This document shows positions 49,586 to 56,381 of a stretch of DNA of 64,000 nt, piece by piece. The position numbers and the translations under genes are program-made. Source of the stretch: Actomonas sp051209155 (GTDB lineage: Bacteria > Verrucomicrobiota > Verrucomicrobiia > Opitutales > Opitutaceae); the NCBI GenBank assembly GCA_051209155.1, contig JBPJGB010000002.1; one strand, 5' to 3'. Every line of letters begins with the position of its first letter. Within the stretch, counting starts at the first letter, position 1. Under the pieces are notes generated by a model that made no database searches, was not told where the DNA came from, and was given only the letters and a program-made list of their open reading frames with translations.

Positions 49586-49642
49586 TTACATGAGAGGAGT
49601 GAAGGTGGGGAGTGAAAGGGAAAGAGGAGCGGGGCGGCGGGG

Positions 49643-50590
49643 TCAGGTGCCGGCTTCGATGTAGGCAATCTCGTCGGCCGTGAGTGTGAAGTCGAGTGCC
49701 GGGGCCGTGCCCTCCACTTGGGCGGCGGAACGGGCGCCGACGATGGCGGCGGTGACGGCGGGCAGACGGCGGGTCCAAGCGATGGCCACGACACCAGCCG
49801 AGACCCCGTGCTTTGCGCCGATGGTGCGCAGGCGTTCGGCGATGGCGAGGTGGGTGGTGAGTTTCGGCTCCTGGAAATTGGGGTTGTTGCGGCGCCAGTC
49901 GTCGGCGGGGAGTTGCGCGATGCGTTCGCGGGTCATGGCGCCGGTGAAGAGGCCGGAGCCCATGGGCGAGTAGTTGATCACGCCGATGCCGTGGGCTTCG
50001 CAATGGGGCAACACCTCCGCCTCGATGCCGCGGTTGAGCAGCGAGTAGGGCGGCTGGAGGGACGTGATCGGCGCGATGGCGGCGGCGGCGGTGAGTTCCT
50101 CGACGTTGAAGTTGGAAACGCCGATGTGGCGCACCTTGCCCTCGGCCTGGAGCTTGGCCATGGCGGCCCAGCCTTCGAGGGTGGGGCCGAGCTCATCGTC
50201 GGGCCAGTGCATCTGGTAGAGGTCGATGACGTCGGTCCTGAGGCGGCGCAGGCTGGCCTCGACCTCGGCGCGGATGGAAGCCTCGGTGTAGCGGTAGTCG
50301 ATCTCGCCGGCTTCGTTCCAGACCATCGAGCATTTGGTGAAGACCAAGGGACGCTCGCCCGACCACTCCGCCAGCGCGCGGGCGACCACCTCCTCGGAGT
50401 GGCCGAGGCCGTAGATCGCCGCTGTATCGATCCAGTTGATACCGAGTTCGAGGGCCCGCAGAATGGCGGCGACCGAGTCGCCGTCGTTTTGGGTGGACCA
50501 GCCGAATTTCCAAGGGCCGCCGGCGGCCCAGGCGCCGAAGCCGATGGGGGTGAGGTGCAGGTCGGATTGGCCGAGTTGTCGCAGTTTCAT
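49643..50590 (-). CDS. Aldo/keto reductase
   Basis: 315 aa from the ATG at 50588-50590. It shows the AKR barrel with GINWIDTAAIYGLGHSEEVVARAL (catalytic Asp and Tyr), Lys in PLVFTKCSMVW, His in IDLYQMHWPDDELGPTLEG, and the NADPH-binding end (SAGVVAIAWTRRLPAVTAAIVGARSAAQVEG). The subgroup resembles bacterial AKRs that reduce sugar aldehydes or ketones. Substrate unknown. It is followed 51 bp later by the epimerase-like gene on the same strand, suggesting a shared sugar-oxidoreduction role. Confidence 0.9.
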   Translation of the reverse strand: MKLRQLGQSDLHLTPIGFGAWAAGGPWKFGWSTQNDGDSVAAILRALELGINWIDTAAIYGLGHSEEVVARALAEWSGERPLVFTKCSMVWNEAGEIDYRYTEASIRAEVEASLRRLRTDVIDLYQMHWPDDELGPTLEGWAAMAKLQAEGKVRHIGVSNFNVEELTAAAAIAPITSLQPPYSLLNRGIEAEVLPHCEAHGIGVINYSPMGSGLFTGAMTRERIAQLPADDWRRNNPNFQEPKLTTHLAIAERLRTIGAKHGVSAGVVAIAWTRRLPAVTAAIVGARSAAQVEGTAPALDFTLTADEIAYIEAGT

Positions 50591-50707
50591 GGAACGTCCA
50601 GCCAATACGGCCGACGGCGCGGGGGCAAAGGGTCGGTGGGCGCGGCGGGCTGACCGTTCAGCGGAATCGAGCTTCGATCAGGACGTCGAGCCGGAGTCCG
50701 TCGCGCT

Positions 50708-51016
50708 TCAACCGGGCAGGGTCGAGAGGATGGCGCCCAGGGTCTGCTTGTAGGCGCGCAAGGTCGGGCCGGCGGTGGAGGCGAGACGATAGCTGGTGCG
50801 GGCGCGGGCGCCGTCGAGTTGGCGGTCGAGCTCCACGAGGCCGGCCGTTTCGAGCTTGGTCATTTGCACAGAAAGGTTGCCGCGGCTGAGTCCGGTGGCG
50901 CGCAGAATGAACATAAAATCCGCTTCTTCGACCATGGCCAGAAGGGCGAGCACGCGCAGGCGCGCGGGCTCGTGGATGAAGCCGTCGATGTCGGGCAGGG
51001 AGGGAACGGACGCCAT
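50708..51016 (-). CDS. Winged-helix transcriptional regulator (HTH_27-like)
   Basis: 102 aa. LPDIDGFIHEPARLRVLALLAMVEEADFMFILRATGLSRGNLSVQMTKLETAGLVEL is the DNA-binding domain of the small MarR/ArsR-like regulators with a transcriptional-regulator/winged-helix pattern; the C-terminal YRLASTAGPTLRAYKQTLGAIL helix probably mediates dimerisation. It is the second gene of a two-gene operon (3 bp after the membrane protein), and three palindromes just before that operon are the likely autoregulatory operators. Confidence 0.88.
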   Translation of the reverse strand: MASVPSLPDIDGFIHEPARLRVLALLAMVEEADFMFILRATGLSRGNLSVQMTKLETAGLVELDRQLDGARARTSYRLASTAGPTLRAYKQTLGAILSTLPG

Positions 51017-51019
51017 GGG

Positions 51020-51616
51020 TCAGGACGATGAAGGTTCGGCAAAGGCGCGGCTGTCGCGGCGGAAGCGGTTGAACTGCACCGCGCCGCTGATCAGGACACC
51101 CAAGCCGCCGGCGATAAGCGAGACATCCGGATCCCGGCCCGCGAGGACGACGGCAACGGCGCACAAGAGGAGCAGCGGCGCATACAGCAGAAAGCGGCGC
51201 GCGCCGGTGAGTGCACTGGCGAGGGCGAGGCCGACCGCGATAATGAGCGCGGGAAGTCCGGCTGCCCATGGGTGGCCACCCGCAGCGGCAGGGGCGGCCT
51301 GGCCGGTTTTGAAGATCACCAAGCCGAGCAAGGCGAGCACCCCGCAGCCGAGCGCCAGCGTGAGCGCGAGGCTGGTGGTGTTGCGCTGCTGCCGAGCCTG
51401 ACTGAAGCGAACGAAGCCGGCGTGCGGCTCCACCCAAGTGCGTCGGAGTGGCGCCCAGAGGGTGATCCAAATCGGCACGTGGAGAACCGCCAAGGCGCCA
51501 AAACCCACCCAGGCGAGGCCGGCCGTGAGCACGGCACAACCGATCAAGAGGTCCAACAGGCCATCGTCCCAATACGAGGCGAAGAGACCCGATTCGAGGG
51601 AACTTTGTGAGGTCAT
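51020..51616 (-). CDS. Membrane protein encoded with the winged-helix regulator
   Basis: 198 aa with about five membrane segments: LLDLLIGCAVLTAGLAWVGF, ALAVLHVPIWITLW, LTLALGCGVLALLGLVIF, WAAGLPALIIAVGLALASALTG, and FLLYAPLLLLCAVAVVLAGR. No channel or transporter motif seen. Pairing of an HTH_27 regulator with such a protein is common in bacteria, and the regulator usually represses its own operon. Start ATG 51614-51616 is directly at the first operator. Confidence 0.75.
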   Translation of the reverse strand: MTSQSSLESGLFASYWDDGLLDLLIGCAVLTAGLAWVGFGALAVLHVPIWITLWAPLRRTWVEPHAGFVRFSQARQQRNTTSLALTLALGCGVLALLGLVIFKTGQAAPAAAGGHPWAAGLPALIIAVGLALASALTGARRFLLYAPLLLLCAVAVVLAGRDPDVSLIAGGLGVLISGAVQFNRFRRDSRAFAEPSSS

Positions 51617-51671
51617 GGTTTATGTCATGAACCTAAAGGTTTATGATGTAAACTAAGTTCATGCCGTAAAC
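51617..51671. promoter_or_regulatory. Three tandem palindromic operators before the regulator operon
   Basis: Consensus GTTYATGnYRTRAAC occurs at 51618-51632 (GTTTATGTCATGAAC), 51639-51653 (GTTTATGATGTAAAC) and 51657-51671 (GTTCATGCCGTAAAC), centres 21 and 18 bp apart, i.e. about two helical turns. The first touches the start codon. They probably bind the winged-helix protein encoded downstream. The gap up to 51836 has no other feature that I can support. Confidence 0.7.
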
Positions 51672-51836
51672 CGTGAGTCAGTTTGTAATCGGAACGGGGC
51701 GACGGCCTTGGCCGTGAGAGACCGTTGGGTGGAAACGGAGGGGATCGGCATTTGAGACCGGTTTGACCGGGTCCCAAAATTGGTCCACCCGGGGATTCAA
51801 GCTGGCGATGATGCCCGCGTGCGGTGGGATGGGTCC

Positions 51837-52412
51837 ATGAAACGCGTCCTCGTTTGCAGTGGTCTGGTGATGGCTTGGCTGGTGGGCATGGTTGCGGCGG
51901 CGGAGACGCCGCCGGCGGAAAATCAGCTCCGGGAGGATCACCTGCCGACGCCCTTCAGCGCGGAGCAGATTCGGGGGGCGTCGCCGGAGGGTTACACCAC
52001 GCGGCATCTGATCGAGACGTCGGGCCGGCCGCCGGTGCAGAGCGTGAACGCGTTCCACGGTGGCGATGAAACGATGGCGCGGTTTCGTTACTACACGGCC
52101 ACGGCGGAGGGCGAGCTGATGGGGGAAGTGCAAACGGGCGAGGCGCCGTGGGCGGAGTTGCAAGCGCATGCCTCGTTTCCGACGGAGCGCACGACTGTGG
52201 AAACGGCGGCGGTGGAGGTCGCTGCCGGTGCGTTCGATTGCTGGCGCTACACGGTCCGTGGCGCGGTGCCGGTCGAAGGCGGTGAACCGCGAACGGTGGT
52301 GTCGCAGTTTTGGTTCGCGAAGGAGTTGCCCGGGCCGCCGGTCAAGATGGTGCAGACCATCGACGGGGAGGTCGCGATGACGATGGAGTTGCTGTCAGCC
52401 AAAGTGGAGTGA
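51837..52412 (+). CDS. Hypothetical secreted protein, 191 aa
   Basis: Start ATG at 51837 gives a signal peptide ending MVAAAET. The rest is beta-rich with conserved-looking patches (ENQLREDHLPTPFSAEQIRGASPEGYTTRHLIE near the N-terminus, MARFRYYTATAEGELMGEVQTGEAPWAELQAH, and QFWFAKELPGPPVKMVQTIDGEVAMTMELL at the end). The pattern is like small periplasmic proteins that test for conversion of a substrate, but I cannot name a family. It converges with the peptidase gene, 7 bp apart. No neighbour explains its role. Confidence 0.65.
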   Translation: MKRVLVCSGLVMAWLVGMVAAAETPPAENQLREDHLPTPFSAEQIRGASPEGYTTRHLIETSGRPPVQSVNAFHGGDETMARFRYYTATAEGELMGEVQTGEAPWAELQAHASFPTERTTVETAAVEVAAGAFDCWRYTVRGAVPVEGGEPRTVVSQFWFAKELPGPPVKMVQTIDGEVAMTMELLSAKVE

Positions 52413-52419
52413 GCCCAAC

Positions 52420-53556
52420 TCACGGCTCGGCCGGCAGGGTGACGCCGAAGCGTTCGGCGAGGTAGGTTTCGCAGATGCGATAGTAGCTCAGCATCGATTC
52501 GATATCGATCCATTCGTCGGGCGCGTGGAGGTTGCCGACGGTGGGGCGGGAGAGTAGGACCGGGATGCCGTGCGGGTGAAAAAAGCGGGCGTCGCTGCCG
52601 CCGGATTCACGCACGAGTTGGGTCGGTTCGCCGGTGATGGCGGTGGTGATTTCTGCGAAGCGGGGGTCGGGCGAGAGGTGGGTGGGTTCGGCGCCGACGA
52701 CGAGGGTCACGGTGAGATCGGGTCCGAGCGTTTCGCGCACGGTCGCGAGCATCGAGGCGGAGGTGTGGGGGGGCGGGAAACGCACGTCGAGGGTGGCGTG
52801 GGCTTCGGCGGGGAGGCGGTTGATGGTGTGGTTCTCGGTGCCGATGGTCGTGACCGCGCAGGTGGGGAACCAGTGGTGTTGGTCGGTGCGCCAGGTGGCG
52901 AAGTGAGTCTCGAGGCGATGGAGGGCGGTGATGAGGCGAGCGAGCGGATTGTCCCCCAGCCAAGGGCGGGCGGCGTGGGCGCTGCGGCCGGTGGTTTGCA
53001 CGCGCAGGTGGAGGATGCCTTTTTCCTCAATGGTGAGTCGGTTGAGCGCGCCGCCGTCGGGGACGATGGCGAGTCCGCAGCGCAGGCCACGCGTTTGCAC
53101 GAGGTGGCCGACGCCGTGTTCGCCGCCGGTCTCCTCGTCGGTGGTGACGGCGAGGCCGAGGCTCACGCCGGGATGGGCGCGATGAAAGCGCCGGAAGAGC
53201 ACCATGAGGATGGCGAGGGCGCCCTTCATGTCGCCGGCGCCCGGACCGATGATGCGGCCGTCCCGCAGGGTGGTGCGGTAGACGGCGGGGTCGGCGTGCG
53301 CGACGACGTCGAGGTGGGCCACGAGGAGGACGTCGGGGTGGGGGTGCGCGGTGGGCAGCGCGAGGAGCGAGGCAACACCGTCGTCTTCGATGTCGTGCAA
53401 GGTGACACTGGGAAAACCTTCGACGTGGTTGCGCACAAACTCGTAGCACTGGCGGCGCGCCGCGGCGTCCTGCTCGGTGCTGGGAATGAGCACGAGGTCG
53501 CGGGTGAGGGCGACGAGTCGATCGCGCAGGCGGGTATGGGCGTTGGGTTCAGTCAC
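52420..53556 (-). CDS. M20-family metallopeptidase
   Basis: 378 aa. The start is GTG at 53554-53556, which overlaps the last 8 bases of the ATP-grasp gene (GTGACTGA), so translation is coupled; the frame further upstream is shadow. Zinc ligands and base are visible: VLLVAHLDVVAHADP (His, Asp), GAGDMKGALAI (bridging Asp), TTDEETGGEHG (Glu-Glu pair), and TVGNLHAPDEWIDIES near the C-terminus (His). The dimerisation domain spans ~175-285. M20 enzymes remove N-acyl or amino-acid caps. The partner ATP-grasp protein suggests this one trims or deprotects its amide product. Confidence 0.9.
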   Translation of the reverse strand: MTEPNAHTRLRDRLVALTRDLVLIPSTEQDAAARRQCYEFVRNHVEGFPSVTLHDIEDDGVASLLALPTAHPHPDVLLVAHLDVVAHADPAVYRTTLRDGRIIGPGAGDMKGALAILMVLFRRFHRAHPGVSLGLAVTTDEETGGEHGVGHLVQTRGLRCGLAIVPDGGALNRLTIEEKGILHLRVQTTGRSAHAARPWLGDNPLARLITALHRLETHFATWRTDQHHWFPTCAVTTIGTENHTINRLPAEAHATLDVRFPPPHTSASMLATVRETLGPDLTVTLVVGAEPTHLSPDPRFAEITTAITGEPTQLVRESGGSDARFFHPHGIPVLLSRPTVGNLHAPDEWIDIESMLSYYRICETYLAERFGVTLPAEP

Positions 53557-54919
53557 GGTCGAAAGCGTCGGCGACCGGCAGGTGTTGGTGCACGGCGTCG
53601 AGGAGTCGGCTGGCGGTGGCGAGATCCGGCGCGAGGCAGAGGAACTGGCCTTTGGCGATGCCACCGGTGGGCGCGGGGTTGAAGTTGATCGGCAGGAGAC
53701 CGCGTTCCTGGCCGGGTTGAAAAAGCAGGCCGTGGCGGCGAAGGGTGTCGAGGATGGTGGCCGGGGGAGGCGCGGGGTCGAAGCGGACGTTGCGCATGAG
53801 CCAGGCGCCGGTCGGGTTGAAGTGGCGCGCGAGCAGAGCGGGGTAGGTGGCGCCGGTGACGCGGGCGTTGACCTCGCAGACCCGGATGGTGCGTTCGCCG
53901 GCGGCGTTTTCGGTGACGTGAAAATCGATGCTGGCGGTGCCACGATAACCCCGGTCGTGCAACCAGCGGGCGACGAGGGAAGTCTGGCGGAAGAGTTCAC
54001 CGCGGGCGGCTTCATCGGCGACGAGCCACGGGGGCGGGGCGGCGTTGCCTTGGTGAACGCTTTCGTGGCTGAGGATCTGATCGGTCAGGTCGAAGACGTG
54101 CACCGCGTCGGGGTGCAGCATGAGCTGCGCGCTGGGCGAGCGGGTGCAGACGATCGTGTCGTCGGCGTTGGCGTCGAGCCAACCTTGCAGCAGGCAGGGG
54201 CCGTTGGCGAAGGCGTAGGCAGGCGGGTGGGGCTGGGGGGCGTCGGTGGCAAATTGCCAGAGGCCGATGCCGGAGGCGCCGATGGGGGATTTGAGCGCGG
54301 CGCGGGCGAAGCCGGCGGCGGCGAGATGGCGCAGGGCGGCGGGCAGCGCGGCGCGGTCCTCGACGAGGTGGGTGGTGAAGACCGGCAGGCCAAGCGCGAC
54401 GAGGTGTTCGTGGAGCAGGCGCTTGTGGTTGCCCTCGTAACTGCTGCGCGGGTGGTTGAGCGTCGCATGACCCGAGCGTCGCGCGAAGGCGGCGAGGGCC
54501 GCGTCGGTCACGAAACCGTCCAACCATGCCTGCGGCACGTGGCCCAGGTGTTCGAGCACCCGGGAGATGGCGTCATTTTCCTGATCGCGGGACGCGGCCA
54601 GCAGATCGTCGTGCGACAGGACGTGAATGTGGGGCAGGGCGAGGCCGAGTTCCTCGGCGAAATAGCGCAACAGGAGGGGTTGGGGGGCGTTTTCGAGGAT
54701 GACGGTGTTGGGGGTGTCGCCGCGATAGAGCAGGCCCATGATGGGGAGGAGGCGCCCGCCATAGGTTTCGAGGCGACCCACCGTCTCGCGCAGCGCGGCG
54801 GTTTGGGCTTCGTTGCCAAAAAAGAGACTGAGGAGATTGGCGACAAAAATGCCGGGCCGATCCCACGTGGGGGGCAGGGTGCCGGGGGCGAGGATGACTG
54901 GGGTAGGAGGTCGCGTCAT
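53549..54919 (-). CDS. ATP-grasp ligase, PGM1-like
   Basis: 456 aa. The N-terminal ~150 residues (GIFVANLLSLFFGNEAQTAALRETV...GRLLPIMGLLYRGDTPNTVILENAPQPLLLRYFAEEL) resemble the PreATP-grasp domain of peptide ligases such as PGM1. The ATP-grasp core starts at about 165 (HPRSSYEGNHKRLLHEHLVALGLPVFTTHLVE), with RAALKSPIGASGIG as the nucleotide loop, SIDFHV and IRVCEVNARVTGATYPALL supplying the Mg2+-binding Asp, Glu and Asn. Such enzymes form amide bonds between amino acids or from an acyl phosphate. It overlaps and leads the M20 peptidase. The product is unknown. Confidence 0.85.
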   Translation of the reverse strand: MTRPPTPVILAPGTLPPTWDRPGIFVANLLSLFFGNEAQTAALRETVGRLETYGGRLLPIMGLLYRGDTPNTVILENAPQPLLLRYFAEELGLALPHIHVLSHDDLLAASRDQENDAISRVLEHLGHVPQAWLDGFVTDAALAAFARRSGHATLNHPRSSYEGNHKRLLHEHLVALGLPVFTTHLVEDRAALPAALRHLAAAGFARAALKSPIGASGIGLWQFATDAPQPHPPAYAFANGPCLLQGWLDANADDTIVCTRSPSAQLMLHPDAVHVFDLTDQILSHESVHQGNAAPPPWLVADEAARGELFRQTSLVARWLHDRGYRGTASIDFHVTENAAGERTIRVCEVNARVTGATYPALLARHFNPTGAWLMRNVRFDPAPPPATILDTLRRHGLLFQPGQERGLLPINFNPAPTGGIAKGQFLCLAPDLATASRLLDAVHQHLPVADAFDRD

Positions 54920-54999
54920 GCCGCGGGCGAGTTGCGCACAGCCTGCCCGCAGGTGGCGGCGGGCACAATGTTAACCTCGTCCGCCGCCCGCCGGGAAAC

Positions 55000-55494
55000 T
55001 CAGTTGCGGAACTCCGAGCGGTCCTCGACCTGGCGTTCGATGTCGATCACGCGCGGACCGCGGAACGTGAGCGTGATCGTCTCAAAACGCTGGATACGCT
55101 GTTGGTTGATCACCGGTTCTTCAATCATGCGCATGATGCCGGTGAAGGGATCGACGTAGGGCACTTCAGTCATCTCCGCCACCACGGTTTTGTAGGCGGG
55201 CGCGTGGATGACCTCGTAGACCCAGGTTTCGCGCATGCCGTTGGCGTTGGTGGCGGGATCGCTCTCCTTGGGTTCGCCGAGCCAGTCCAAGACCTGCGGT
55301 TTGTGCATGCCGAGGCGCAGGAGCTGGGCGCGGAACACCCGCGCTTCGGTGTCGAAGCCCACGTCCTTCCGCGCCGCGGACGCGGGTTGGGCCGATGCTT
55401 CGCCGTTTGCACCGCCGGTGGCGCACCCGCCCAACCCGAGGAGGCACCAAGGCAGGAGGCAGGCAATCAATCGGCGGAGGCGGCGGTGGGTCAT
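55000..55494 (-). CDS. BamE-like lipoprotein, copy 2
   Basis: 164 aa from the ATG at 55492-55494. Lipoprotein signal with lipobox LGGC (Cys about residue 24). The mature part has the paralogue pattern LRLGMHKPQVLDWLGEPKESDPATNANGMRETWVYEVIHAP, then VAEMTEVPYVDPFTGIMRMIEEPVINQQRIQRFETITLTF. The GEP turn after a helix and the strong central WVY strand are SmpA/BamE-like. It follows its paralogue by 13 bp. Outer-membrane attachment likely; role in envelope assembly is inferred. Confidence 0.78.
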   Translation of the reverse strand: MTHRRLRRLIACLLPWCLLGLGGCATGGANGEASAQPASAARKDVGFDTEARVFRAQLLRLGMHKPQVLDWLGEPKESDPATNANGMRETWVYEVIHAPAYKTVVAEMTEVPYVDPFTGIMRMIEEPVINQQRIQRFETITLTFRGPRVIDIERQVEDRSEFRN

Positions 55495-55507
55495 GTTGAA
55501 CAGGGGT

Positions 55508-56005
55508 TTAGATTTCGCGCGTCTGCTGCAGGTCGTAGTCGAGGTCCACGATCTGGTTGTTGGCATCGAAGGTGAGCTCAAAGTATTCCTTGCGGGTAAT
55601 GCGCTCCATCTGCTGGCGCGGATCGAGGATGGTGCGCGTGATGCCCGTGATCGGATCGGTGTAGGCGACCTCCTCCAATTCGACGGCGACCTCCCGGTAG
55701 ACCGGCGGCAGCCAATTCACATAGATCCACGTTTCGGCGGGGCCGGTTGCAGTCGTGGAGGTTTTGACCTCGCTGGGCTGCCCGACGAGTTCGATGACGG
55801 TGGCCTTGGCCATGCCGACCCGGAGTTGTTTCATCGACTCGCGCGGAAAGGCATTGGCGGCCGCTTCCGACGTTTCAGCCTTCGCCGGCGATGAGGCGGC
55901 GGTCGAGGCCGAGGTCGGCGCGACCGTTTCGCAGCCCGCCGAGAGCAGCGCGAAAGCGGAAAGGGCAATAAAGGGCAGGATGTGCCGGGTCGTGTGGGTG
56001 GGCAT
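55508..56005 (-). CDS. BamE-like lipoprotein, copy 1
   Basis: 165 aa from the ATG at 56003-56005. Lipobox LLSAGC gives Cys about residue 25. The body parallels copy 2: LRVGMAKATVIELVGQPSEVKTSTTATGPAETWIYVNWLPPVYREVAVELEEVAYTDPITGITRTILDPRQQMERITRKEYFELTF. The shared points are the L-R-x-G-M start, the G-(E/Q)-P turn, (A/R)ETW(V/I)Y, (V/A)(P/A)Y(V/T)DPxTGI, and a terminal FE(L/T)ITLTF-like strand. A tandem duplication with moderate divergence. The 376-bp upstream gap (56006-56381) holds no gene that I can support apart from the operators near its right end. Confidence 0.78.
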   Translation of the reverse strand: MPTHTTRHILPFIALSAFALLSAGCETVAPTSASTAASSPAKAETSEAAANAFPRESMKQLRVGMAKATVIELVGQPSEVKTSTTATGPAETWIYVNWLPPVYREVAVELEEVAYTDPITGITRTILDPRQQMERITRKEYFELTFDANNQIVDLDYDLQQTREI

Positions 56006-56270
56006 AGGTGGGCTGAAAGTCAGACGAGAGACGGTGGGGTGCAAACGACTTTGAGAGTTAACGGTTCACAGCAGGAATCGAGTGGTTTCCGGGGAAGAAC
56101 GGCGTGGATTGGCCCCGCGGGAATTAACCCCAAGCAGGATGCCAGCCCTTCTTTGGTCCACGGCGGAAATTTACGCCAAAAAATGGGCGGCCGGCGACGG
56201 GAGTTTTGCGCCGTTTTTCCGCGAGCGGACTCGCTGGCGAAGCCTAGATAGGCCCGCTCGGCTACATTAT

Positions 56271-56317
56271 GTGCATAAAATTGCATTGACGATGCACAAG
56301 TAATGCACATTTATGCA
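56271..56317. promoter_or_regulatory. Array of five TGCA elements, LacI-type operator region
   Basis: TGCA occurs at 56272, 56282, 56293, 56304 and 56314, spacings 10, 11, 11 and 10 bp, i.e. one helical turn each. The first pair is TGCATAAAATTGCAT, identical to the site at 60764-60778 and close to that at 63564-63578. The array lies 65-110 bp upstream of the TonB receptor start and could bind two or more regulator dimers on one face of DNA. Confidence 0.7.
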
Positions 56318-56381
56318 ATGAAATCGTCGCCTCGTCCCCGTTTCTACCCCTGAGCGACGCCCCTCAAACCCTACACGAGCC

